Positions 33,084-44,395 of a stretch of DNA of 64,000 nucleotides are shown piece by piece. The notes under the pieces were generated by a model. It made no database searches. It saw only the letters and a program-made list of their open reading frames with translations, and had not been told where the DNA came from. The position numbers and the translations under genes are program-made. How positions within the stretch are numbered: position 1 is the first letter of the stretch; every line of letters starts with the position of its first letter. The stretch is from Shinella sp. XGS7 (GTDB taxonomy: Bacteria > Pseudomonadota > Gammaproteobacteria > Burkholderiales > Burkholderiaceae_C): contig NZ_CP084758.1 in assembly GCF_020535565.1 (NCBI RefSeq), forward strand, positions 3,671,001-3,735,000, given 5' to 3'.

Positions 33084-33923
33084 TTACTGCAGCAGGGACA
33101 TGACCATGCCGGACATACCGTTGCTCTGCTTGAGCATCGAAGACGAAGCCTGCATCAGCATCTGCTTGGTGGTCATGTTCGAGCTCTCGGTCGCGTAGTC
33201 CACGTCCATGATGCGGCCCTTGGCCTGGTCCACATTGGTCTTCATGTTCTGAAGGTTGTTGTAGACGTGGTCCAGCCGGTTGGCACCGGCACCCAGCTTG
33301 GAGCGGGCGCTGCCGATGGACTTCAGCACGTCGTTGGCCAGGTCGATGGCCGTGTTGGCCAGGGCGCTGGTGGTGAAGGTGCCGGCCTTCAGGGCGGCGA
33401 CGTCGGTGGAGACCTTCTTGACTTCGGTGTCGGCCTTGAAGTCGTACTTCTCGGCCTTGTCCGAGCCGATCTGGAAGGTCACGGTGCCCGCACCCAGGGT
33501 GCCGGTGGCGCCCAGCAGGGCCTGGCCACCGAACTTGGTGTTGGTGGTGATGTTCTCCAGTTCCAGGGCCAGGTCGTCGAACTCGGCCTTCATGGCGGTC
33601 AGGTCATCGGTCGTGGCCGTGCCGCTGGCGCCTTCGGTGGCCAGGTCCTTCATACGCAGCACGATATTGGTCATCTCGTCCATCGCGCCTTCGGCGGTCT
33701 GGAGCATGGAGATGCCGTTCTGGGTGTTGCGCTGGGCCACGGCCATGCCGCGGGTCTGGGCGTTCAGACGGGTGGCGATCTGCAGGCCGGCAGCGTCGTC
33801 CATCGCGGAGTTGACGCGGAAGCCCGTGCCCAGACGGGTCATCGAGGTGGACAGGGCCTTGTTGGTCTTGGCCAGGGAACCCTGGGTCGAGAGGGAAGCG
33901 GCGTTGGTGTGCAGGCTCAACAT
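33084..33923 (-). CDS. fliC3: Flagellin 3 (short type)
   Basis: A 279-residue flagellin with the same ends as copies 1 and 2. Its variable part reads LLGATGTLGAGTVTFQIGSD, then DTEVKKVSTDVAALKAGTF, and it has YNNLQNMKTN where the others have FNNLQNMKTN. It has an independent FliA-type promoter (33991-34018) and terminator. The upstream leader differs from copies 1 and 2, so it is the outgroup or founder copy of the array. Confidence 0.96.
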   Translation of the reverse strand: MLSLHTNAASLSTQGSLAKTNKALSTSMTRLGTGFRVNSAMDDAAGLQIATRLNAQTRGMAVAQRNTQNGISMLQTAEGAMDEMTNIVLRMKDLATEGASGTATTDDLTAMKAEFDDLALELENITTNTKFGGQALLGATGTLGAGTVTFQIGSDKAEKYDFKADTEVKKVSTDVAALKAGTFTTSALANTAIDLANDVLKSIGSARSKLGAGANRLDHVYNNLQNMKTNVDQAKGRIMDVDYATESSNMTTKQMLMQASSSMLKQSNGMSGMVMSLLQ

Positions 33924-33990
33924 GATGGGGCACTCCTGAGGGGTTGTCTGGTGGCGGGCTGCAAGCGGTGTTTGCTGCCCTCATCCACAC

Positions 33991-34018
33991 AGGGCGGCAT
34001 CCGGCCCCGGGAACTTAA
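33991..34018 (-). promoter_or_regulatory. FliA-type promoter of flagellin gene 3
   Basis: TTAAGTTC (34011-34018), 12-bp spacer, GCCGCCCT (33991-33998) on the minus strand, about 70 bp before the start. Confidence 0.75.
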
Positions 34019-34030
34019 ATCGCCGGCCCA

Positions 34031-34061
34031 AAAAGAAGGGCGCCACAGGTTTTGTGGCGCC
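34031..34061 (-). terminator. Intrinsic terminator of degP
   Basis: Perfect stem GGCGCCACA/TGTGGCGCC (34039-34061) with a 5-nt loop, then TTCTTTTTG on the minus strand. It closes the two-component/degP unit. Confidence 0.8.
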
Positions 34062-34117
34062 AGGGCGGTACAAAGTCACGGCCCGACCGTTGCCGGGCCG
34101 CATTCCCCTTCCAGGCC

Positions 34118-35634
34118 TCAGCCTATGCGCACCGGCACGAAGATCTGCTGGCCGCCGCGCTGCACCAGCAGGGCCACCGATTTCTCGGACTTAGCCACCA
34201 CGCTGCGCACCTGCTCCACGCTGCTGACCTTGGTGCCATTCACCGCCAGCAGCACATCGCCCGGCTGCACACCGGCCCGCTCGGCGGCGCCGCCCACGTC
34301 TTCCACCACCAGGCCCTCGCGCAGCTCGCCCAGCTCCCCGGGCTGCAGGGGGCGCAGGGCCAGGCCCAGCTTGCCCGCCGGGGCCTGGGCATCGGCGTCG
34401 GCCTTGGCCTGGCGCTTCTCGCTGGCGTCACCCAGGGTGGCGCTCAGGCTCTCGCGCTGGCCCTGGCGCCAGACTTCCAGCCGCGCCTTCTCGCCGGGCG
34501 TGGCCTGGCCCAGCTGGGCCGGCAGGTCGCTAGACGCGATGATGGGCTGATCATTGAACTTCAGGATCACATCACCCGCCTTCAGCCCGGCCTTGGCCGC
34601 CGGTCCACCCGGCTCCACGCTGGAGACCAGGGCACCGGCCGGACGCTCCAGCTTGAAGGAATCGGCAAAGGCCTGGTTCACATCCTGGATCACCACGCCC
34701 AGGCGCGCGTGCTGGGCCCGGCCGCCCTGCTGGATCTGCTGCTGCACCCGCTTGGCCACCTCGATGGGAATGGCGAAGGAGATGCCCTGGTAGCCGCCGG
34801 ACTGGCTGTAGATCTGGGAATTGATCCCCACCACCTCGCCGCGCGCATTGAAGAGCGGACCGCCCGAGTTGCCGGGGTTGACCGCCACATCGGTCTGGAT
34901 GAAGGGCACGAAGCTGTCATCCGGCAGGGCGCGGCCCTTGGCGCTGACCACGCCCGCGCTCACGCTGTTCTCGAAGCCGAAGGGCGAGCCGATGGCCAGC
35001 ACCCATTCACCCACCCGCAGGTCCTGGGTGCTGCCCAGCTTGAGCGTGGGCAGGTTCCGGGCCTCGATCTTGAGCACGGCCACATCGGTCTTGGGATCGC
35101 TGCCCAGCACCTTGGCCGGGAACTCGCGCCGGTCGGTGAGCTTGACCATGACCTCCTGGGCGTCGCGCACCACATGGGCATTGGTCAGGATCACGCCGTC
35201 CTCGCTGACGATGAAGCCCGAGCCCTGGCCGCGCACCGGCATGGAACGCTCACCGCCGGGCTGGCCCGGGATCTGGAAACGCCGGAAGAACTGGTAGAAG
35301 GGATCATCCGGATCGATGTCCGGCATGGCCTGGGCGCCGCGGCGCGAGGTCTTGACGCTGCCGGTCACGCTGATGTTCACCACCGCCGGGCCGTTGCGGG
35401 CCGTGATCTGGGCGAAGTCGGGGGCCAGGGGCATGGCAGCCGCTGCCGCGCTCGGGGCCGCGGAGCTTCCCCCTGCCCATCGGGCACCACCACCGCGGGA
35501 GCAGCGGCAGCGGCGCCCTCGCTCTTGGTCACGGCCAGGGCGCCCACGGCACCACCGCCCAGCCCCAGCACACCCGCCGCGGCCAGGGCCCAGACCAGGC
35601 GCTTGAAGGGAACCATCTTTTCCACTCGAGCCAT
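34118..35634 (-). pseudogene. degP: DegP/DegQ-type periplasmic serine protease, frameshifted near the N-terminus
   Basis: The start at 35634 (MARVEKMVPFKRLVWALAAA, GGAGG site) gives a signal/anchor helix and a linker, but the frame is lost at a run of five Cs (35469-35473). The rest continues in another frame as APSAAAAAMPLAPDFAQIT with a complete HtrA protease: His in LTNAHVV, Asp in KTDVAVLKIE, Ser in NPGNSGGPLF, then two PDZ domains (GDVILKFNDQPI and GDVLLAVNGTKV). One added G in the homopolymer restores a normal roughly 500-residue protein, so either a sequencing error or a recent mutation is likely. It degrades or refolds misfolded envelope proteins. Confidence 0.88.
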
Positions 35635-35686
35635 ACAACCTCCGTTGTGCTGTGTGATTGCGATGGCTTGACTGTGAACCCCGACA

Positions 35687-35703
35687 CTTAGAAGGCACTT
35701 AAA
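35687..35703. promoter_or_regulatory. PmrA/QseB-box-like direct repeat upstream of degP
   Basis: CTTAGA-N5-CTTAAA as written on the plus strand, 53 bp before the degP start. The 6-5-6 layout and orientation match the triple repeat before the linked response regulator gene (37728-37755), suggesting that regulator controls degP. It overlaps a perfect palindrome GGCACTT-A-AAGTGCC at 35694-35708. Confidence 0.5.
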
Positions 35704-35726
35704 GTGCCGCGGCCCTGCGTGCAGGG

Positions 35727-37046
35727 TCAGGTCTTGTCGACCAGCAGATCCACACGCAGGCCGCCCAGGGCCTCGGAGCGATCCAGCAGCAGCTGGGCGC
35801 CGTGGCGCTCGGCAATGGTCTTGACGATGGCCAGGCCCAGACCGCTGCCGCTGGCCTGGCCCTGGGCGCCGGCGCTGCGGTAGAAGCGGTCGAACACGCG
35901 CTCGCGCTCCTCCGCCGGGATGCCGGGGCCGCTGTCCTCCACGCGCAGGCGCACGCGCTCGCCCTCGTCCAGCAACAGCACATCGATCTTGCCGCCCTCG
36001 GGGCTGTACTTGATGGCGTTGTCCAGCAGATTGCGCAGCAGCACGGCCAGGGCATCGGGCCAGCCGCGGATCTGCACCGCGTCGGCGCGCAGCAGGCCCA
36101 GATCGATGCCGCGGGCCTGGGCCGCGCCCACCTGCTCCGCGAGGCAGCGGCGCAGCAGCAGTTCCAGATCCAGGGTTTGCGCCGGGCCCGCCCCGGCCTC
36201 CTGCCGGGCCAGCAGCAACAGCTGCTCCACCAGATGGCTGGCGCGGTCCACCCCGGCAGCCAGGCGGCCGCGGGCCTGGGTGCGCGCGGCCTCGTCAGAA
36301 GCGCGCTGCAGACCTTCGATCTGCAGCTTGAGCGCGGTGAGCGGCGAGCGCAGCTCGTGCGCGGCATCGGCCACGAAATGCTGCTGGGCCTCGAAGGCCT
36401 GGCGCACCCGCTCCAGCAGGGAGTTGAGCTCCCGCACCATGGGCCGGATCTCCACCGGCAGACCCTGCTCGCTGACCGCCGCCAGGTCCTCGGCGGCGCG
36501 CTGCGAGAGCTGGCGCCGCACCCGCTCCACCGGGGCCAGAGAATGGCTGATCACCCAGCCCACCACCAGCAGCAGCACCGGCAGGGCCAGGGCGATGGGC
36601 GTGATGGTGCGCCAGGCCAGGCGACTGGCCAGGCGCTCGCGCACCGCCAGCTCCTGCGCCACCTGCACCACCTGGCCGCCGGTCTGCATGGAGAGCACCC
36701 GGTAGGCCTTGCCGTCTTCACCGATCACATCGGCAAAGCCCAGCACCGCGCGCTGCGGCAGGCGCGCCCGCGGCGGCGGGGCAAAGAGCTGCAGGCCGTC
36801 CAGGCTCCAGCCCTGGATGATGAGCTCCAGCTCCTCGGGCATCACATGGCGCGGGCTGGGCACGGCCCCGCTCATGGACAGGGCCGTCTGCTGCATCTGG
36901 TAGTCAAAGATGGCGTCGGCCTCGGCCAGGGCCGTGCGGTAGGCCGAGACGCCCTGCAGCAGGGCCGCCAGGCAGACCGCCCCCAGCACGAAGAGCATGA
37001 GCCGGCGCCTGAGCGAGGGCGCCGTGTCGCGCGGCGCCATGCTCAT
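35727..37046 (-). CDS. QseC/PmrB-like sensor histidine kinase
   Basis: A 439-residue kinase. Helices are at about residues 13-35 (LMLFVLGAVCLAALLQGVSA) and 160-182 (ALALPVLLLVVGWVISHSLA) with a periplasmic loop between. After a HAMP linker come the H-box FVADAAHELRSPLTALKLQI (His at about residue 249), N-box LLRNLLDNAIKYSPEGG, and G-boxes VEDSGPGIPAEE and GSGLGLAIVKTIAERHG. Its ATG overlaps the regulator stop. The ligand is unknown. degP follows directly. Confidence 0.9.
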   Translation of the reverse strand: MSMAPRDTAPSLRRRLMLFVLGAVCLAALLQGVSAYRTALAEADAIFDYQMQQTALSMSGAVPSPRHVMPEELELIIQGWSLDGLQLFAPPPRARLPQRAVLGFADVIGEDGKAYRVLSMQTGGQVVQVAQELAVRERLASRLAWRTITPIALALPVLLLVVGWVISHSLAPVERVRRQLSQRAAEDLAAVSEQGLPVEIRPMVRELNSLLERVRQAFEAQQHFVADAAHELRSPLTALKLQIEGLQRASDEAARTQARGRLAAGVDRASHLVEQLLLLARQEAGAGPAQTLDLELLLRRCLAEQVGAAQARGIDLGLLRADAVQIRGWPDALAVLLRNLLDNAIKYSPEGGKIDVLLLDEGERVRLRVEDSGPGIPAEERERVFDRFYRSAGAQGQASGSGLGLAIVKTIAERHGAQLLLDRSEALGGLRVDLLVDKT

Positions 37047-37702
37047 TGCTTGGGCACCATATAGCCCAGGCCGCGCACGTTCTGGATCAGGCCCGCGCCC
37101 AGCTTCTTGCGCAGGCCGTGGATATAGACCTCCACGGCATTGCTGCTGATCTCGTCCTTCCAGCTGTAGAGCTTTTCCTCCAGCTGCTGGCGCGAGAGCA
37201 CCAGGCCCGGCCGCGCCAGCAGGGGCTCCAGCACCGCCCACTCGCGCGCGGTGAGCACCACGGGCTGTCCATTCACCGCGGCCTCATGCGTGGCCGGGTT
37301 CAGGCTCACGCCCATATGCTCGTAGACCGGTTCGGCCACGCCCTGCGCCCGGCGCAGCTGGGCGCGGATGCGGGCCAGCAGCTCGTCCAGCTCGAAGGGC
37401 TTGATCACATAGTCGTCCGCGCCCGCGTCCAGCCCCTCGATGCGCTGGGCCAGGGCGTCGCGCGCGGTGGCGATCAGCACCGGCAGGCGCTGCTTGCGCC
37501 CACGCAGGGTGCGCAGCACCGAGAGCCCGTCGCGCTTGGGCAGGCCCAGGTCCAGCAGCAGCAGGTCGTAGTTCTGGGTCTGCAGCGCGGTATCGGCCAA
37601 CTCGCCGTCGCGCACCCAGTCCACGGCGTAACCCTCGGCGCGCAGCAGGTCCAGCAGGGGCTCACCGATCATGGGGTCGTCTTCGACAAGAAGGAGTCGC
37701 AT
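37043..37702 (-). CDS. QseB/PmrA-like response regulator (OmpR family)
   Basis: A 219-residue regulator. The receiver has acidic residues E7/D8/D9 and the phosphoacceptor D51 (LLLLDLGLPKRDG). The winged-helix DNA-binding domain includes LTAREWAVLEPLLARPG and SNAVEVYIHGLRKKLGAGLI. Three CTTARN repeats at 11-bp spacing lie 26-53 bp upstream of its start and probably mediate autoregulation. It is cotranscribed with the kinase. Confidence 0.92.
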   Translation of the reverse strand: MRLLLVEDDPMIGEPLLDLLRAEGYAVDWVRDGELADTALQTQNYDLLLLDLGLPKRDGLSVLRTLRGRKQRLPVLIATARDALAQRIEGLDAGADDYVIKPFELDELLARIRAQLRRAQGVAEPVYEHMGVSLNPATHEAAVNGQPVVLTAREWAVLEPLLARPGLVLSRQQLEEKLYSWKDEISSNAVEVYIHGLRKKLGAGLIQNVRGLGYMVPKQ

Positions 37703-37727
37703 AGGTTTGAGAATTGTCTATGGGGTG

Positions 37728-37755
37728 CTTAGCCGGGGCTTAGCCGGGGCTTAAG
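37728..37755. promoter_or_regulatory. Triple PmrA/QseB-box-like repeat upstream of the response regulator
   Basis: CTTAGC-CGGGG-CTTAGC-CGGGG-CTTAAG on the plus strand: three hexamers each separated by 5 bp. This is the geometry of PmrA boxes bound by tandem OmpR-family dimers. It sits between the LysR stop and the regulator start. Confidence 0.55.
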
Positions 37756-37756
37756 C

Positions 37757-38674
37757 TCAGAAGCGGGCCCGGAGGGCGGGCTCACGGAAAGCCGCCAGCA
37801 GGAAGTCCACGAAGACGCGCGTGCGCGGCGGCAGGAGCTTGCGGTTGGCGTAGTAGACCGAGACCGCCCCCAGATCGGCAGACCACTCGGGCAGCAGGCG
37901 CAGCAGCCGTCCCTCCGCCAGGAGCTGGGAGGTGAAATGCAGGGGCAGCAGGGCCACGCCCAGATGCTGGCAGGCGGCCTGGGCCATGGCCTCGGGATCA
38001 TCCAGGATGAGACGGGCCGGACTCTCTGCCGACGCCTCCTCGCCGCTGCCCGCATGGCGCAGCACCCAGCTGCGCAGCCGTCCCGTGCTGGCCGAGCGGC
38101 GCACGATGCCGTCCAGGGCCGCCAGTTCGCCCGGATGGGCGGGCCAGGGCCGGCCGCGCATGTAGTCGGCGGAGGCCACCGCCACCACCCGGGTGCGCAC
38201 CAGCTCCCGGGCCACCACGCCCGGCGGCAGCTCGATGCCGCCGCCTATGGCCGCGTCGAAGCCGTCCGCAATCAGGTCCACGGCGCGGTTGTCGAACTGC
38301 CAGTCGGGCACGATGGCCGGATAGCGGCGCAGGAACTCGCCCAGCAGGGGCAGGATGAAGCCTCGCCCGAAGGCGCTGCCCACGCTCAGCCTGAGCACGC
38401 CGCTGGGCTGGGCCTCGTCGGCGGCCGCGGCCGCGAACGCGTCCTGCAGGCTGGCATAGGGGCCGGCCACCTGTCGCAGGAACTGGGCCCCGCCCGGGGT
38501 GAGCACCAGGCTGCGTGTGCTGCGCTGGAACAGGCGCAAGCCCAGGCGCGCCTCCAGCCTGGCGACATTCTTGGACACCGCCGCCGGCGTCAGCCCCAGG
38601 CGACGGGCCGCCGCCGAGAAGCCACCGGCCTCGGCGCTCTGGATGAAGCAGTCCAGCAGATTCAGGGCTTCCAT
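37757..38674 (-). CDS. LysR-family transcriptional regulator
   Basis: A 305-residue regulator. The N-terminal winged helix-turn-helix reads FIQSAEAGGFSAAARRLGLT then PAAVSKNVARLEARLGLRLF; a periplasmic-binding-type effector domain follows (GVLRLSVGSAFGRGFILPLL). It resembles the large CrgA/YafC-like group. It is divergent from a short-chain dehydrogenase gene, its likely target; ACCA-AT-GGT at about 38686-38694 lies in the shared spacer and could be the LysR site. Confidence 0.92.
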   Translation of the reverse strand: MEALNLLDCFIQSAEAGGFSAAARRLGLTPAAVSKNVARLEARLGLRLFQRSTRSLVLTPGGAQFLRQVAGPYASLQDAFAAAAADEAQPSGVLRLSVGSAFGRGFILPLLGEFLRRYPAIVPDWQFDNRAVDLIADGFDAAIGGGIELPPGVVARELVRTRVVAVASADYMRGRPWPAHPGELAALDGIVRRSASTGRLRSWVLRHAGSGEEASAESPARLILDDPEAMAQAACQHLGVALLPLHFTSQLLAEGRLLRLLPEWSADLGAVSVYYANRKLLPPRTRVFVDFLLAAFREPALRARF

Positions 38675-38791
38675 GGCCTGTTTATACCAATGGTTGAAGC
38701 TGATATTCCGGACTCAGGTCTACAAGCTTTGCAATCGTTCCTCCATCCTTGGGTCACCGATTCACCTTTCCCCAAGCAAGCAGGAGCCGAT

Positions 38792-39535
38792 ATGACCCCC
38801 ACCCTCAGCAACAAGACCGCTTTTGTCACCGGCGGCGCCCGTGGCATCGGAGCCGCCATCGTCCGCCGACTGGCGCGCGAGGGCGCCGCCGTGGCCTTCA
38901 CCTACCAGCAGTCGGCCGGCGTGGCCGAGGCACTGGCTCAGGAACTCAATGCCCAGGGCGCCAGGGTGCTGGCCCTGCGCGCCGACGCCGCGGATGCCGC
39001 GGCCCTTGGCCAGGCCATAGACCAGGCGGCCGCCGCCCTCGGCCGCATCGACATCCTGGTCAACAACGCCGGCGTGCTGAAGCTGGGGCCGGTCGACCAG
39101 TTCAGTCTGGAGGACTTTGACCAGACCCTGGCGGTCAATGTGCGCGCCGTCTTCGTCGCGGCCAAAGTCGCGCTGGCCCACATGGGCCGGGGCGGCCGCA
39201 TCATCAATATCGGCAGCATCAATGCGCATCGCATGCCCTTTGCGGGCGGCAGCGTCTACGCCATGAGCAAGTCGGCCCTGCTGGGCCTGGTGCAAGGCAT
39301 GGCGCGGGACCTGGGGCCGCGCGGCATCACGGTCAACAATATCCAGCCCGGGCCGACCAATACCGATATGAACCCGGAACAGAGCGACTTCGCGGCCGGC
39401 ATGCACGGCCTGATGGCCCTGCCCCGTCACGCCCAGCCCGAGGAGATTGCCGCGATGGTGGCCTATGTGGCGGGGCCCGAGGCCGGATTCGTCACCGGCG
39501 CCCACCTCAGCATCGATGGCGGCTTCGGCGCCTGA
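38792..39535 (+). CDS. Short-chain dehydrogenase/reductase (SDR)
   Basis: A 247-residue Rossmann enzyme. NAD(P) binding motif TGGARGIGAAIV at about residues 13-24, NNAG at DILVNNAGVLKLG, catalytic Ser in INIGSINAHRM, and YxxxK as YAMSKSALLGLVQGMARDLG. C-terminal AGFVTGAHLSIDGGFGA is typical of classical SDRs. Substrate unknown. GGAG-type site before the ATG. It is divergent from the LysR gene. Confidence 0.92.
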   Translation: MTPTLSNKTAFVTGGARGIGAAIVRRLAREGAAVAFTYQQSAGVAEALAQELNAQGARVLALRADAADAAALGQAIDQAAAALGRIDILVNNAGVLKLGPVDQFSLEDFDQTLAVNVRAVFVAAKVALAHMGRGGRIINIGSINAHRMPFAGGSVYAMSKSALLGLVQGMARDLGPRGITVNNIQPGPTNTDMNPEQSDFAAGMHGLMALPRHAQPEEIAAMVAYVAGPEAGFVTGAHLSIDGGFGA

Positions 39536-39587
39536 GCGCGCAAATATCTTGATCGGGCGGCGTCAAAGCGTGGCTACAATGCCGCCC

Positions 39588-39847
39588 GTCAGGAGAGAGC
39601 TTGCTCGCGCGAGCCGCCGAAGGCGCAGTGGCACCGGTTGATCCCACGCTGCGAACGCTCAGGCAAAAGGACTGACAAAACGCTCCGACCCGAGCGTTCC
39701 TCACTGGAGAGAGGCGGACCCTGGAGTCCGTCCACCGAAGGGGCAAGCTTCTGGCAATACGCCGGGTGCCAATCTCTCAGGTAAAGCGGACAGCGAGGGC
39801 ATATCCCCACTCCCTCACCCGGGGAGTGGCCATCAGATGATGCCCTC
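39588..39847 (+). ncRNA. Tandem glycine riboswitch upstream of gcvT
   Basis: Two glycine aptamers in series. Aptamer 1 (about 39588-39676) runs from GGAGAGAGC through GCCGAAGGCGCA to CTCAGGCAAAAGGACTGAC. Aptamer 2 (about 39703-39793) runs from CTGGAGAGAGG through CCACCGAAGGGGCAA to CTCTCAGGTAAAGCGGACAG. A linker hairpin AACGCTC/GAGCGTT (39679-39698) separates them. The expression platform holds GAGGGCAT (39795-39802) pairing with ATGCCCTC (39840-39847) directly before the GGAG site of gcvT, and an inner stem CCACTCCC/GGGAGTGG. A -10-like TACAAT lies at 39575. Glycine should turn the operon on. Confidence 0.95.
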
Positions 39848-39860
39848 GGAGTTTCTCCCC

Positions 39861-40979
39861 ATGTCCGCCGCCGAACTTCTCAAGACCCCGCTGCACGCGC
39901 TGCACCTCGAACTCGGCGCCAAGATGGTGCCCTTTGGCGGCTACGACATGCCGGTGCAGTACCCCCTGGGGCTGATGGGCGAGCACAAGCACACCCGCGC
40001 CGCCGCCGGCCTCTTCGACGTCTCGCACATGGGCCAGGTGCGCCTGGTGGGCGCCGACGCCGCCGCCGCGCTGGAAACCCTGGTGCCGGTGGACATCGTG
40101 GACCTGGGCGTGTTCAAGCAGCGCTACGCCCTCTTCACCAATGAGGAAGGCGGCATCCTGGACGACCTGATGGTCTGCCGCCGCCCCGACGACCTCTTCG
40201 TGGTGGTCAATGCCGGCTGCAAGGTGCAGGACATCGCCCATCTGCAGGCCAAGATCGGCGGCCGCTGCGAGGTCATCCCCATGCCCGAGCAGGCCCTGCT
40301 GGCCCTGCAAGGCCCGGAGGCCGTGACCGTGCTCTCGCGCCTGAACCCGGCCGTGGCCCAGCTCACCTTCATGACCGGCGGCTTCTTCGAGCTGGACGGC
40401 ATTCCCACCTTCCTGACCCGCTCCGGCTATACCGGCGAGGACGGCTACGAGATTTCGGTTTCCGCCGACCGGGCCGTGGCGCTCGCCGAGGCGCTGCTGT
40501 CCGATGCGCGGGTCCGCCCGGTCGGGCTGGGCGCACGCGACAGCCTGCGGCTGGAATCGGGCCTTTGCCTCTACGGCCACGACATCGACGCCGCGACCAC
40601 GCCGGCGCAAGGCGCGCTCGAATGGGCGATCCAGAAGGTGCGCCGCAATGGCGGCGCGCGCGCCGGCGGCTTTCCCGGCGCCGCGGTGATCGACCAGCAG
40701 CTGGCCGAGGGCGCCACCCGCAAGCGCGTGGGCCTGCTCAGCAGCGAGCGCATGCCGGTGCGCGAGGGCGCCAAGCTGGTGGACGCCAGCGGCGCCGAGG
40801 TCGGCGTGGTCACCAGCGGCACCGTGGGCCCCACCGTGGGCAAGCCGGTGGCCTTGGCCTATGTGGCCAAGGAGCACGCCGCCCTGGGCACCGAGCTCTT
40901 CGCCCTGGTCCGCGACAAGCGCACGCCCATGACCGTGAGCGCCACGCCCTTCACGCCCAACCGTTACTACCGCGGCTGA
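39861..40979 (+). CDS. gcvT: Glycine cleavage system T protein (aminomethyltransferase)
   Basis: A 372-residue folate-dependent aminomethyltransferase: VPFGGYDMPVQYPLGLMGEH at the N-terminus, AGLFDVSHMGQVRL, TRSGYTGEDGYEISV, and GLGARDSLRLESGLCLYGHD. It transfers the methylene group of glycine to tetrahydrofolate. Start at 39861, with GGAG about 9 bp upstream; an in-frame ATG at 39837 lies inside the riboswitch platform. Codon choice changes to CTC/GTC-rich at about 40405-40700. Confidence 0.96.
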   Translation: MSAAELLKTPLHALHLELGAKMVPFGGYDMPVQYPLGLMGEHKHTRAAAGLFDVSHMGQVRLVGADAAAALETLVPVDIVDLGVFKQRYALFTNEEGGILDDLMVCRRPDDLFVVVNAGCKVQDIAHLQAKIGGRCEVIPMPEQALLALQGPEAVTVLSRLNPAVAQLTFMTGGFFELDGIPTFLTRSGYTGEDGYEISVSADRAVALAEALLSDARVRPVGLGARDSLRLESGLCLYGHDIDAATTPAQGALEWAIQKVRRNGGARAGGFPGAAVIDQQLAEGATRKRVGLLSSERMPVREGAKLVDASGAEVGVVTSGTVGPTVGKPVALAYVAKEHAALGTELFALVRDKRTPMTVSATPFTPNRYYRG

Positions 40980-41030
40980 TCCCGGCCCGCCCCCCTTTCA
41001 GCCCACCTCTTTTTTGCACGGAGCCTCCCC

Positions 41031-41405
41031 ATGAGCATCAAGTACACCCCCGACCACGAATGGGTCCAGATCGAAGCCGACGGCGTCGTCACCGTGGGCA
41101 TCACGGTCCATGCACAGGACGCGCTGGGTGATGTGGTCTTCGTGGACCTGCCCGAGGTGGGCAAGAGCTTTGCCGCCAAGGACGTGGCCGGCGTGGTGGA
41201 GTCGGTGAAGGCCGCCGCCGATGTGTACATGCCCGTCAGCGGCGAGATCACCGAGGTCAACGAGGAGCTGCGCAACGACCCCGCCCTGGCCAATAGCGAC
41301 CCGCTCAAGGCCGGCTGGTTCTTCAAGGTCAAGCTGGCCAACCCGGCCGAGCTGGACGGCCTGATGGACGCCACCGCCTACGACGAGCTGGTCAAGAACA
41401 GCTGA
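41031..41405 (+). CDS. gcvH: Glycine cleavage system H protein (lipoyl carrier)
   Basis: A 124-residue lipoyl-domain protein. [18 protein letters not shown] at the N-terminus and the lipoylation site Lys60 in [23 protein letters not shown] precedes the start. It shuttles the aminomethyl group from GcvP to GcvT. Confidence 0.97.
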   Translation: MSIKYTPDHEWVQIEADGVVTVGITVHAQDALGDVVFVDLPEVGKSFAAKDVAGVVESVKAAADVYMPVSGEITEVNEELRNDPALANSDPLKAGWFFKVKLANPAELDGLMDATAYDELVKNS

Positions 41406-41487
41406 TCGCCCCCCTGCTCTCTCTGAAGTAGTTCGCCAGCAGCAAACGGGCACGCAGTGCCCGTTGTTGCATCTCGAGGAAATTGCC

Positions 41488-44374
<2,887 letters not shown>

Positions 44375-44395
44375 TAGGCCCGAGGAGCGCCGACC

